Shown here piece after piece: positions 6,265 to 14,426 of a DNA stretch of 39,636 nucleotides. The stretch's first letter is position 1. Every line of letters begins with the position of its first letter. The translations under genes and the position numbers were made by a program. Source of the stretch: JAGCJX01 sp045638645 (GTDB taxonomy: Bacteria > Bacteroidota > Bacteroidia > Bacteroidales > UBA932); contig JAZUBU010000021.1 in the NCBI GenBank assembly GCA_045638645.1, positions 1 through 39,636 of the forward strand. Reading direction: 5' to 3'. The notes under the pieces were generated by a model. It searched no databases. It saw only the letters and a list, made by a program, of their open reading frames with translations, and was not told where the DNA came from.

Positions 6265-7593
6265 ATGAAAGCACAGATTACAAACAAGGAAATATGGAGG
6301 ATTGCGTTGCCGATCATGTTGGGCAACCTGGCCCAGACCATCATCAACTTTACCGACACGGCTTTTCTGGGTCATCTTGGGGTGGTGGCCTTGGGTGCGT
6401 CTATGCTGGCCGGACTCTTTTATTTTGTGTTTACCACTATTGCTACCGGTTTTGCCATTGGTATCCAAATCATTGTGGCCCGCCGCTTTGGCGAGAAAAA
6501 ATACGACCAGGTGGGTGTCATTTTTGGACACGGTTCCCTTTTCGTACTGATCTTGGGTTCGATCCTGTTCTCGATCCTGTATTTCTGCTCGGACCAGTTG
6601 CTGCTTTGGCTGATTGATTCTCCCAACATTTACGATGCCTCCATCGAGTACATCCGGTACCGCCAATTTGGTATTGCTTTCGTTTGTTTCAACTTCCTGT
6701 ACCGCTCCTTGTACGTCGGGATCTCCAACACCAAGGTCATTACCTACTCTACTCTCATCATGGCAGTTGTCAACATCGTCCTGGACTATTGCCTGATTTT
6801 CGGCAAAGGCGGGTTCCCGGAAATGGGCATCGCCGGAGCCGCCATCGCATCGTTCTGCGCCGAGGTATCCGCCTTCCTGTTTTTCTCGATATACAGTTAT
6901 ACAAGCCAAAGCAACAAAGACTTCGGCCTGTTCAAAATCCAAAAGATCAAACCCCACCTGATGGGAAATATTCTGAAAATATCGATGCCAACCATGCTTC
7001 AGAAGCTCTTTTCGTTCGGTGTCTGGTTCATCTTCTTTGTCCTGATTGAAAAAATGGGGGAAACGGCTGCCGGCATCTCCTCCATTACCCGAAGTGTTTA
7101 CATGATCCTGATTACACCTTGTTTTGCCTTTTCAACCACCACCAACACATTGGTCAGCAGAATCATTGGAGCAGGACACCCCGAGCAAGTATTCCCGACC
7201 ATCAGCAAAGTTCTCAAGAATTGCCTGCTGTGCACCGTGCCCATCGTAATCCTCGTCTCAATTTTCCCCGCAGAGATGGCACGAATCTATACCAATGATT
7301 TGAATTTCGCACAACTGGTGGTTCCTTCGATTCTCATCATCTGCAGTGCCACCTTGTTCCAAGGCTTCGGCAATGCATACTTTGACGCCGTTTCGGGCAC
7401 AGGAAACACATCGGTTGCCTTGTACCTGGAGGCAATCATCCTGGTAATTTATGTCCTGTTCATCGTGGGCATGACGCATTGGACAACCCACGTAGAATGG
7501 GTGTGGACGGCTGAAATCCTGTACGGCGTCCTGCTGGGCACCTTCAGCCTCCTGTACATGAAGTTCGCAAAGTGGGAGAAGAAGAAAATCTAA
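6265..7593 (+). CDS. MATE-family multidrug/Na+ antiporter
   Basis: The 442-residue protein has twelve predicted membrane helices in two similar halves, as in the MATE family. The N-terminal part shows the typical WRIALPIMLGNLAQ.IINFTDTAFLG pattern. These transporters export cationic drugs or metabolites using an ion gradient. It lies 40 bases after the CPBP gene, probably in the same transcription unit, and ends overlapping by four bases with the convergent small membrane-protein gene. The substrate cannot be read from the sequence. Confidence 0.9.
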   Translation: MKAQITNKEIWRIALPIMLGNLAQTIINFTDTAFLGHLGVVALGASMLAGLFYFVFTTIATGFAIGIQIIVARRFGEKKYDQVGVIFGHGSLFVLILGSILFSILYFCSDQLLLWLIDSPNIYDASIEYIRYRQFGIAFVCFNFLYRSLYVGISNTKVITYSTLIMAVVNIVLDYCLIFGKGGFPEMGIAGAAIASFCAEVSAFLFFSIYSYTSQSNKDFGLFKIQKIKPHLMGNILKISMPTMLQKLFSFGVWFIFFVLIEKMGETAAGISSITRSVYMILITPCFAFSTTTNTLVSRIIGAGHPEQVFPTISKVLKNCLLCTVPIVILVSIFPAEMARIYTNDLNFAQLVVPSILIICSATLFQGFGNAYFDAVSGTGNTSVALYLEAIILVIYVLFIVGMTHWTTHVEWVWTAEILYGVLLGTFSLLYMKFAKWEKKKI

Positions 7594-7871
7594 GCTTCCT
7601 TCGCTTCTTTGGATTTCAATTCTTTCACATTCTTTGCCAGTTCCTGCAACAACAAGGTACTCTTCACCGAGGCGATTACCAAGGCCTTCAAGGCATTGAT
7701 GAAGGGCAGTGTCAGGAGGATCGCCAGGAGCAGCAACAAGGCCATCAGGATGATCACAATGGCCGCAGTAGCCGAAAGCGTTGGATCATAGCTCAGTTGG
7801 TTGATCAAAACCACCAAAGCAATGGGCAGGATGATGATTGCCAGGACTTTCAAGATAGTTTCAACTGTCAT
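7590..7871 (-). CDS. Small two-helix membrane protein
   Basis: A 93-residue protein with two hydrophobic helices (about 5-26 and 33-62), a middle LSYDPTLS loop, and a charged C-terminal helix rich in Lys and Glu (LAKNVKELKSKEAKEA). Its end overlaps the MATE gene by four bases, tail-to-tail. I do not recognise the family. The coding call rests on its clean membrane topology and the long frame. No standard promoter box was found upstream. Confidence 0.6.
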   Translation of the reverse strand: MTVETILKVLAIIILPIALVVLINQLSYDPTLSATAAIVIILMALLLLLAILLTLPFINALKALVIASVKSTLLLQELAKNVKELKSKEAKEA

Positions 7872-8051
7872 TTACTCCATATTTCAGACGCACGCTGTTA
7901 CGCTTTAGATATCGTACAAAATTCCAGGAAGATTCCATCCATTCAGTATTTCAATTTTGACATAATGATGTGGTTGCGAAACTGCGTATTCATTATATTT
8001 AGTGATCTTCATTGAATAAATATCATTATCTTAGCAATATTAATTATTGTT

Positions 8052-9116
8052 ATGATGGAACAGGAAATTCTATATGTAAGCACAGGTGATTTGCTAAGTG
8101 ATGTGAGGACGATAATTGATAGTGCGCGAACTAAAGCGTATGCGGCTGTCAATGTTGCGTTAGTTGAGAGAAACTGGCTTTTGGGTAAGCGTATTGCAGA
8201 AGAAGAATTGCAAGGAGAGAATCGTGCAGAATATGGCGCAAATGTAATCATAAGACTCTCAAAGGAATTGACTGATGAGTACGGTAAGGGGTTTGCTAAG
8301 AGTAACTTATATCAGTTCTGTGAGTTCTACAAGTCGTTTCCGGAGATTTTCCACACGCCGTGTGGAAAATCATCTATTCTATTGTCTTGGTCACATTATA
8401 GGACATTGTTGCAGGTATTAGATAAGAAGGCTCGTGACTGGTATATGCAGGAGACGATAAGTCAGACCTGGAGTGTACGCTCCCTTCAAAGAAACATTTC
8501 ATCCCAATATTATTATAGGTTGCTACAGTCTCAGCATAAAGATCTTGTTGAAAAGGAGATGCTGGAAATTACAGCGCCATTGCAGGATACAGACTAATTT
8601 GAGTTCGTGAAAAATCCTGTGGTGGCAGAGTTTCTTGGTTTGGCTCCGAATACTGATTTTACAGAATCGCGCCTTGAGGGAGCTATAATTACTCATCTGC
8701 AGAAGTTTCTGATGGAGCTTGGTAAGGGCTATGCCTTTGTTGCAAGGCAGCAGCATATCCATACAGAGAAGCAAGACTACTACATTGATTTGGTGTTCTA
8801 TAACTACATACTTAAAGCATTCGTCCTGATTGACTGCAAAACATCAAAGGTAACCCATCAAGATGTTGGCCAGATGGATATGTATATCAGGATGTATGAT
8901 GAATTGAAACGCACAGAGCACGACAACCCAACAATTGGCATCATTCTATGTGCTGATACAGACGACGATATTGCCAGATATTCAATAATGCATGGCAATG
9001 ATCAGCTGTTCACATCCAAATATAAACTATATCTGCCTACCAAAGAGGAACTTCGTGCAGAAATCGAAACTCAGAAGCAGCTTTTCTATTTGCAACATAA
9101 AGACTCTCAAAAATAA
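8052..9116 (+). pseudogene. DUF1016/YhcG-type PDDEXK nuclease gene split by one stop codon
   Basis: Two consecutive frames in the same phase make one DUF1016 protein. The first part (8052-8594) is the N-terminal helical domain, with AYAAVNVALVERNWLLGKRI and the LSWSHYRTLLQV motif. A TAA at 8595-8597 interrupts it, and the frame resumes at once with FEFVKNPVVAEFLGL, a junction that reads as continuous family sequence. The second part holds the PDDEXK core, YIDLVFYN then IDCKTSKVTHQD. One base change (for example AAA to TAA) explains the break. DUF1016 proteins are nucleases tied to mobile DNA or restriction-type defence. The second half could start at the GTG at 8607 and still be made. A second, unbroken member begins at 39137. 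Confidence 0.8.
8346..8370. repeat. Perfect 12-bp inverted repeat inside the DUF1016 gene
   Basis: ATTTTCCACACG and its exact reverse complement are separated by one C. It encodes IFHTPCGK, just before the conserved LSWSHY motif. The second DUF1016 gene has different palindromes in the same place (39436-39507). Confidence 0.8.
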
Positions 9117-9147
9117 TGATTGTAGTTGTAAACTTCCCCTTTTTAAT

Positions 9148-9657
9148 ATGAATGCATCTGAATTAAAAGAGAATATCGACTTGTTGTTCCCATGCAAATG
9201 GCTAGATGATTTCGCAGATAATTTAAATGATCTGTTTTCCAGATTTATCAAGATTGTCAAGATAAGTGGTAGCTTGAATCAAGAATCGCTATCATTCATA
9301 GAGGAATTATGCTATACAATTATTGAAATTATACAATATTATTACGAAGGACGTAGGTGGCTCGCTTTTGAGAAATTTTCTATTATCATGAATGGTAAAG
9401 GAGAGAGTGTTGGGCTATTTGATAGACTAGGAAAGAGGACAATAGGAACTCCGAATGTGCGGATCAATACAAAAGAGCAATACGAGAATTCTATATTTGC
9501 CTTTATAGAAAAAGACTTGCATAAATCTGAATTCGAAGAATTAGAACATTTATACATACCAGAAGGTGTAATATACCTCGATTATTTAGGTACTCCCGTT
9601 GATGTACCTATATATGCTAGTTATAACTGTCAATACAAAATTGTTAATGAGAATTAA
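9148..9657 (+). CDS. Hypothetical protein downstream of the DUF1016 gene
   Basis: A 169-residue soluble protein, acidic and rich in Ile, Tyr and Phe. The helical N-terminal half (residues about 1-75) includes IIEIIQYYYEGRRWLAFEKF, faintly like the helical leader found before RES-type or HEPN-like toxin domains. The C-terminal half does not fit them. The ATG at 9148 is preferred, since starting at 8992 would overlap the nuclease frame by more than 120 bases with unlikely residues. The base composition is more A/T-rich than the neighbouring housekeeping genes, as is that of the DUF1016 gene, so both may have arrived together. Function is not recognised. Confidence 0.55.
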   Translation: MNASELKENIDLLFPCKWLDDFADNLNDLFSRFIKIVKISGSLNQESLSFIEELCYTIIEIIQYYYEGRRWLAFEKFSIIMNGKGESVGLFDRLGKRTIGTPNVRINTKEQYENSIFAFIEKDLHKSEFEELEHLYIPEGVIYLDYLGTPVDVPIYASYNCQYKIVNEN

Positions 9658-9659
9658 GA

Positions 9660-10037
9660 TTATAGAAAACCTATTAGATAGACACATTGATCATTTTCAT
9701 TTACGCATATATGATGTTTCATCGTATCCGTATTTTTCTCTATATCTTCCTTTAATTTGATTATATAGCGCATAATTGCCTTTTCTTTTACAGAAAGTGT
9801 GTCCTTGAGGGCAGAATATAAATAAGTCTGTAAATTTAGAGTTCCCAAGAACAACTTAGTACGAAAGTCGTGAATAATCATGCTTTCTACAAAAAGTTTT
9901 AGATAGAATGGATGTATGCTTACTTGGAGTGTATAAGTATATGTATCACGATTTTGACATTTCCTGAAATGTCTTTTAGTTACAGCGAGTATCAAAATGG
10001 CTGTGGGAATCGAACTTGATACTGAAAACAGTTGCAC
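9660..10037 (-). CDS. Doubtful small open frame
   Basis: A 125-codon frame, convergent with the hypothetical gene at 9148. The middle and end (KEKAIMRYIIKLKEDIEKNTDT) look like a helix that could be real, but the beginning overlaps a 13-bp inverted repeat and the composition is uneven. No family is recognised. It may be a gene remnant or non-coding A/T-rich sequence. Confidence 0.25.
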   Translation of the reverse strand: MQLFSVSSSIPTAILILAVTKRHFRKCQNRDTYTYTLQVSIHPFYLKLFVESMIIHDFRTKLFLGTLNLQTYLYSALKDTLSVKEKAIMRYIIKLKEDIEKNTDTMKHHICVNENDQCVYLIGFL

Positions 10038-10052
10038 AAAGTATCAAGTTCG
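10011..10052. repeat. 13-bp perfect inverted repeat
   Basis: CGAACTTGATACT (10011-10023) pairs exactly with 10040-10052 around a 16-base loop. It lies beyond the 3' end of the sigma-factor operon but has no T-run on either side and is 67 bases from the last stop, so it is not a typical terminator. Its role is unknown. Confidence 0.7.
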
Positions 10053-10118
10053 CAAGCCGGTGGCACCATAAAGGTCTTCGACACGATATTGACTCATAGC
10101 TGGTAAGGGTTAAGGAGA

Positions 10119-10733
10119 TTAAATATCACTGATTTTTTCGTCTTCGAGCTCTTGCTCCGCAGCCCTGTCAAAATATTCAAGGACCAAGGTTCCGCTGCCA
10201 TCAGGGTTCAGCACCGCGATATAGACACCGGCATAGCCGTTCGGGATATCAAAGGCCGAAAAGTATTGGCCCTCACCATCCCGCAACCGAGACAGCTCTA
10301 TACCTTCCGATTTCCCTTTGAACTCCTCTATACAAGTATAAGGCTTACCGTATTTTTTTGTAAAGAGCTGTTTCATCTCCTGATAGGCCGAATGTATCTC
10401 AAACCATTCTTCCGAACTGTCATAAATGACCCGGACCTGATGAACCAGACCGGAACGCGTATGGAAGACAATCACTTCTACGTCCTTTCCAGCGAATCTT
10501 CCCTGGAACATTTTAACATCGGTGGGAATTTGAGACTGGCCGTACTCACCCATTCCTTCGTACAAACCATAGAGGTAATGTTTCTCAAAACCCTTCTGCA
10601 ACAGCTGCTTTTCGAAGGAAGCGATGGAAACGCCCATATCAATGTCCATAAATTTCGCATGTTCAGCGGATTGGGCGGAAAGTTCCGTCAAGGAAAGGAC
10701 CGTCAAAGCGAAGAAAGTCAAAAATCGTTTCAT
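10119..10733 (-). CDS. Secreted protein of unknown function in the sigma-factor operon
   Basis: A 204-residue protein (from the ATG at 10733) with a signal peptide MKRFLTFFALTVLSLTELSA followed by QS, so it is exported to the periplasm or beyond. The mature part alternates strands and short helices (FMDIDMGVSIASFEKQLLQKGF, KYGKPY, YFSAFDIPNGYAGVYIAVL) and recalls small Bacteroidetes proteins that have a repeated GxxxxxFxxxLxxKGF element. A longer start at 10772 would add 13 residues before the signal peptide and is unlikely. A TATCTTTG box lies only four bases before the ATG, so it is either fortuitous or makes a leaderless message. It is the last gene of the ECF sigma operon and may be a target or sensor of that system. 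Confidence 0.65.
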   Translation of the reverse strand: MKRFLTFFALTVLSLTELSAQSAEHAKFMDIDMGVSIASFEKQLLQKGFEKHYLYGLYEGMGEYGQSQIPTDVKMFQGRFAGKDVEVIVFHTRSGLVHQVRVIYDSSEEWFEIHSAYQEMKQLFTKKYGKPYTCIEEFKGKSEGIELSRLRDGEGQYFSAFDIPNGYAGVYIAVLNPDGSGTLVLEYFDRAAEQELEDEKISDI

Positions 10734-10779
10734 GAAACAAAGATAGAACCAATTTTTGACAACCTTCGTCAAACACAGA

Positions 10780-11370
10780 TTATTTCACTTCGTATTCACG
10801 GATTTGTTCCAGCAGACTGTCTGCGGAGCGGATGACTTTTTTGTTGATACGGGTCCCAACCAAACCACCGATGAGGGCCCCTACGGCCATACCCATCCAC
10901 ATGTACATGGCCAATTCACCCATCACCTTGTACACCTCGTACGCACACCACAGCAGCCATACCAGGATCATCGGAATGGCGATGCGTTCCCAGTTTTTGT
11001 ATTGGTTCCGGAAGGTTGCCACCTGTTTGCCCACCTGCACCAGAGGCACGGTTGCAAGGTCAATCCTCCGCAACTCGGTATGGTACTGACAAGTCTTGTA
11101 AGCACAAAAGACCAGCATCAGAAAGGTTGCCCCACAAAACCACACGGATGCCCCTAATCCATAATAAAAGAACATCGGTACCGTGATGGCCACCAGGATG
11201 CCGACAAGGGTCAGTGTACTGCCCATCCGGTTCAAGTGATTCAATTCTTTGCGCATGGCCTGCTGCAACATCTTTTTGTTGACAATTTCCTGTTTGTCCA
11301 GTTTCTTCTTGAGCAGATCCATTTGTTGACGCATTTCTTCCAATGCCGGCATATCGTTTTCATACATCAT
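10780..11370 (-). CDS. Membrane protein partner of the ECF sigma factor
   Basis: A 196-residue protein with an N-terminal cytoplasmic coiled coil (residues about 5-50, EEMRQQMDLLKKKLDKQE), then four hydrophobic segments (about 52-70, 77-95, 130-150 and 157-175) and a charged tail. It lies 12 bases downstream of the sigma gene, the usual place of an anti-sigma factor in Bacteroidetes. No recognisable anti-sigma zinc motif is present, so a role in holding the sigma factor at the membrane is an inference from position and topology only. Confidence 0.65.
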   Translation of the reverse strand: MMYENDMPALEEMRQQMDLLKKKLDKQEIVNKKMLQQAMRKELNHLNRMGSTLTLVGILVAITVPMFFYYGLGASVWFCGATFLMLVFCAYKTCQYHTELRRIDLATVPLVQVGKQVATFRNQYKNWERIAIPMILVWLLWCAYEVYKVMGELAMYMWMGMAVGALIGGLVGTRINKKVIRSADSLLEQIREYEVK

Positions 11371-11382
11371 AGTAACTTCCTC

Positions 11383-11868
11383 CTATTCAATGTTGTTCAT
11401 ATTCTTCAATTTCTCCTTGATTCGGACCAGACGTACAGACACATTCTTCTCCGAAATACCGACAATTTCCCCAATTTCGGCATAGGTCAGATTCTCCAAC
11501 CACAGCAGGACAATGGCCCGGTCAAACGGACCCAGGTTCCGGATTCGACGCTGGAGCAGCTGAATCTGTTTCAAATCCTCCAGAGAATCATCAAACAAAT
11601 TGATGTCCATCGTCAACGGTATCGGCTTCAGACGGCGGGACTTCTTGCGCTCAAAGGACACACAGGTATTGAAACTGATCCGCCAGATCCAGGTCCGAAC
11701 CGAACTTTCACCTCGGAATCCGCCCATCCCCTGCCAAATGTTGGCAAGAATCTCCTGAAACAGGTCTGCTACCTCATCTGCATCTTTCGAGAACATGTAA
11801 CAGACCGTGTAAATGGTTCCTTTGTGTTCGCGGACCCATTCTTCAAAGGTTTGCTCTTGGGTTTTCAT
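11383..11868 (-). CDS. ECF RNA polymerase sigma factor (sigma-70 family)
   Basis: The 161-residue protein has sigma region 2 (residues about 10-75; DLFQEILANIWQGMGGF binds core polymerase, then VRTWIWRISFNTC contacts the -10 DNA) and region 4 (about 105-157; LTYAEIGEIVGISEKNVSVR helix-turn-helix for the -35), joined by a short linker. The size and the lack of regions 1 and 3 are typical for ECF factors. It heads a three-gene operon with a membrane protein and a secreted protein, which suggests an envelope-sensing circuit. The signal and regulon are not evident. Confidence 0.9.
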   Translation of the reverse strand: MKTQEQTFEEWVREHKGTIYTVCYMFSKDADEVADLFQEILANIWQGMGGFRGESSVRTWIWRISFNTCVSFERKKSRRLKPIPLTMDINLFDDSLEDLKQIQLLQRRIRNLGPFDRAIVLLWLENLTYAEIGEIVGISEKNVSVRLVRIKEKLKNMNNIE

Positions 11869-11920
11869 ACACTTGTTCTAATTGTTTTCCCCATTAGATG
11901 CCGGAAATTGAAAATCACTA

Positions 11921-11928
11921 CAAAGATA
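11921..11928 (-). promoter_or_regulatory. -7 element before the sigma-factor operon
   Basis: TATCTTTG on the minus strand, 52 bases before the sigma-factor ATG. No matching -33 TTG is found at 18-22 bases, so the housekeeping assignment is weak; autoregulation by the ECF factor is possible. Confidence 0.4.
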
Positions 11929-11952
11929 TTCATCATGCAGCTTGAAATCCCA

Positions 11953-12480
11953 CTACTTCTTCAAGGCCTTACGGATCATTTCCATAACCTTTTGCACATC
12001 ACCTTCCTCATAACCCTTGGAAGCATGAATGAGCTTACCATCCTTACCAAACAAGTAAGTCCGAGGAATAGTCACATCCGCAAACTTCGCATACACCTCG
12101 CGTTTCGGATCCGGATAAATCGGGAACGTAAAACCTTTGAACTCCTTGTACGACGCCAACGCTTCCTCCGTATGTTCACGTCCTACGACCAGCAACACAA
12201 AATCCTTCTCAGACTGCAGTGCCGGCCACAACTGAGAATGTACATCGCCCAGTTCCTGCTGACACGGCGAACACCACGTCGCAAAGAAAGTCATCAGCAC
12301 CACTTTGCCCTTCAGATCCGCCGAAGACAACCGTCCCAACTCGGCGGACTCCAACACAAACTCCGGCATTGCTTGGCCCACCGACAACTCTCTCGACGGC
12401 TTGTCCTGTGCCACTGCAACCGTATTATTCACCCAAAAAGATGCACACACCGCGCACACCAAAAGAAATAATTTTTTCAT
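11953..12480 (-). CDS. TlpA/ResA-like thiol-disulfide oxidoreductase
   Basis: A 175-residue protein (from the ATG at 12480) with a signal peptide ending near VAVAQ and a thioredoxin fold. It has the WCSPC active site (CxxC) preceded by the VVLMTFFAT strand, and the cis-proline loop TIPRTYLF. Members act in the periplasm and reduce or shuffle disulfides, for example in cytochrome c maturation. An ATG six codons upstream is possible but puts extra charged residues before the signal peptide. It has its own promoter and is 84 bases from the sigma gene downstream, so it is probably a separate unit. The redox partner is unknown. Confidence 0.85.
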   Translation of the reverse strand: MKKLFLLVCAVCASFWVNNTVAVAQDKPSRELSVGQAMPEFVLESAELGRLSSADLKGKVVLMTFFATWCSPCQQELGDVHSQLWPALQSEKDFVLLVVGREHTEEALASYKEFKGFTFPIYPDPKREVYAKFADVTIPRTYLFGKDGKLIHASKGYEEGDVQKVMEMIRKALKK

Positions 12481-12512
12481 ACTAATACGTTTATTCAAAT
12501 ATTACTAACTGA

Positions 12513-12543
12513 CAAAATTAGTTTTTATATACTCCCTGCGCAA
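12513..12543 (-). promoter_or_regulatory. Promoter of the TlpA-like gene
   Basis: On the minus strand TTG (12543-12541), a 20-base spacer and TAATTTTG (12520-12513) match the Bacteroidetes promoter well. It is back-to-back with the plus-strand promoter at 12558-12588, with 14 bases between the -33 elements. Confidence 0.65.
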
Positions 12544-12557
12544 TACCCCAGTGAGTG

Positions 12558-12588
12558 TTGACCGGCTGAATTATTTTTCTTACATTTG
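12558..12588 (+). promoter_or_regulatory. Promoter of the gene at 12691
   Basis: TTG at 12558-12560, a 20-base spacer and TACATTTG at 12581-12588. This gives an untranslated leader of roughly 95 bases before the ATG at 12691. Confidence 0.65.
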
Positions 12589-12690
12589 TAGAGTCTTACG
12601 GATTTTTCGTGGGACAGACATATTGTGAAAGTGTTTTTCGCAAGTCTTTGTTAGAAAATCTGCGTAACTTGCTTAATAATCCAAGAACCC

Positions 12691-13050
12691 ATGGAAGACT
12701 ACTTAATCCGAGAAATTGATAAAATTGGCAAGCTATTGCAGGCGATAGCGCAGAAGTTGGGCCTGTACGGGGGCGCGGTGGAGGAGATCCCGCAGGCTGC
12801 TATTCAGGCAGAACTGACCGTGGAAGACCTCCCGATCAACCTGGAGGAAGTCCTTCAACAAGACAACCCAATCTGTTACTTGGTGGAGCAAGCCCGTCTG
12901 TCCGATGAAAGTATAGAAGTCCTGGTGGACCTGCTGTTCCATTCAGACTTGGAGGAAGGTCGGAAACAGCAACTCCTTAAGGACGCCCTGGCTTACCTGG
13001 ACCACAAAGGCTACATCTCCTTCCGGCTGCACGCACTCGCCCTCAACTAA
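12691..13050 (+). CDS. Small soluble protein, possibly DUF6483-like
   Basis: A 119-residue acidic, wholly helical cytoplasmic protein. The N-terminal pattern EDYLIREIDKIGKLLQAI..KLGL resembles the start of DUF6483-type proteins, and the remainder (VEQARLSDESIEVLVDLLFH, LLKDALAYLDHKG) looks like TPR-like helix pairs. Its function is unknown. It is transcribed from its own promoter, divergent from the TlpA-like gene, and its stop overlaps by four bases the stop of the convergent efflux channel gene. Confidence 0.65.
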   Translation: MEDYLIREIDKIGKLLQAIAQKLGLYGGAVEEIPQAAIQAELTVEDLPINLEEVLQQDNPICYLVEQARLSDESIEVLVDLLFHSDLEEGRKQQLLKDALAYLDHKGYISFRLHALALN

Positions 13051-14426
13051 AATCCACCACCAAGAGACTTGTAGAGTTGGACCAACGCCAGGTACTCGTC
13101 ACGAACCGCATTGGATTGGGCGATTTGCGCATCAAAATAACGTCGCTGGGCATCAAGCACGTTGATGTACTTGATGTCCCCGTATTTGTATTGGACCGTT
13201 GCCAGTTCTACGTATTTGAGGGCCGCTTCCCGCAGGGCATTCTTCAAGTCACTGGCACGGCGCGCATTCTGATAACGGACAAGCGCATCGTTGGTTTCCT
13301 TGAAGGCTACCAGCACTTTCTCTTCGTATTGCAGACGGGCAACATCGTAAGCGTGCAAGGCCGCTTCGTACCGGGCCTTCCGACGCCCGAACTCAAACAA
13401 CGGCGCGACCACCTCCCCGACTGCCAGGCTGTACGGAGCCGCAAACAGATCGGCAAAGTTCCCATTCTCCCAACCACCGGTAAAACCCAGTTCCAACTTC
13501 GGGAAACGGTCGGTGTAGGCGATGCCCACCGCAGCAGTCGCCGCCTTCAACTGCTGTTCCGCCTCCCGCAAATCCGGACGGCGGGTCAACAAATCCGACG
13601 GCAGTCCCAGAGGCAGATCGGTCAGGATCTTCCGGTCCAACACCTTCATGCGCTCGTATTCGATCTGGAAATTCGGGTATTCCCCCATCAGAACAAGCAA
13701 GGCTGTTTTCATGGTTTCAATCTGAGTCTCCAGGGTCGGAATCAGGGAAGCCGTCGTGGCATATTCTACCTTGGCCTGCTGATAGACCGTCTCGGGAGTC
13801 AAGCCGCCTTCGTAACGGAGTTTGGCCTGCTGCATGCCTTCGTACCGCGTCTGCAGGGTACGGTTGACAATCTGCAACTCGTTTTCCAGCGCCAGGAGCC
13901 GGTAGTAGGTGGTCGCAACCTCTGCAATGACGGTCATGCGCATCGCTCGGGCCGCCTCCACACTGGCCAGGTACTCGGCTGAGGCTTTCCGGGTGGACCA
14001 ACGGATGTTCCCCCAGAGATCAATTTCCCAACTCAGGCCCACCTTCAGATCCACCTGCGGGGTTTCTGTATGTCCTGCGTCGCTGTAGTTTTCGACTTCG
14101 TAATCCGCCATGGCCGACAGCCCCAGCTCCGGATACTGCGCCGTCTGACTCACGCGATAGGCCCGCTGCAACTGGTGCACCCGAGCCGCTGTCGCCAGAA
14201 TGTCCTTGTTGTGTTCCAAGGCATGGGAAATGAACTGACAGAGGACCTCGTCCCCATAGAATTCCCACCACTGGAGATCGGCCAGGGTCAAACTGTCCAA
14301 ACGTCCCTCAACGATGGCGGATGGCAGATTCAACTGAGGATCCTGACACGAACGGACCGCAGTACCACACGAACCGAACAAATACCCAAAAACAAAGACG
14401 ATTGAAACAAAACCAACTACTCTCAT
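13047..14426 (-). CDS. Outer-membrane efflux channel lipoprotein (TolC/OprM/NodT type)
   Basis: The 459-residue protein has a lipobox YLFGSC (Cys20) and two outer-membrane-efflux-protein repeats of long helices with barrel strands. Typical elements include LADLQWWEFYGDEVL near the start, VGLSWEIDLWGNIRW (about residue 130), and GLPSDLLTRRPDLREAEQQL (about 275-295), a hallmark of NodT-family channels. It forms a trimeric channel through the outer membrane for the RND pump. Its start overlaps the RND gene stop by four bases, so translation is coupled. It is the third and last gene of the efflux operon. Confidence 0.92.
   Translation of the reverse strand: MRVVGFVSIVFVFGYLFGSCGTAVRSCQDPQLNLPSAIVEGRLDSLTLADLQWWEFYGDEVLCQFISHALEHNKDILATAARVHQLQRAYRVSQTAQYPELGLSAMADYEVENYSDAGHTETPQVDLKVGLSWEIDLWGNIRWSTRKASAEYLASVEAARAMRMTVIAEVATTYYRLLALENELQIVNRTLQTRYEGMQQAKLRYEGGLTPETVYQQAKVEYATTASLIPTLETQIETMKTALLVLMGEYPNFQIEYERMKVLDRKILTDLPLGLPSDLLTRRPDLREAEQQLKAATAAVGIAYTDRFPKLELGFTGGWENGNFADLFAAPYSLAVGEVVAPLFEFGRRKARYEAALHAYDVARLQYEEKVLVAFKETNDALVRYQNARRASDLKNALREAALKYVELATVQYKYGDIKYINVLDAQRRYFDAQIAQSNAVRDEYLALVQLYKSLGGGF

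Noticed and set aside
9956..9973. GACATTT/AAATGTC inverted repeat as a regulatory site
   Set aside because: Only seven pairs in A/T-rich sequence, within chance expectation.
9995..10060. Possible tRNA, because the minus strand has a TTCGATTCCC string like a T-arm
   Set aside because: The bases around it do not form a T-stem, no acceptor or anticodon arm can be drawn, and the string is part of the 13-bp inverted repeat.
11236..12471. Plus-strand open frame of 411 codons opposite the sigma-factor and TlpA genes
   Set aside because: It spans several well-supported minus-strand genes and has no protein-like pattern.
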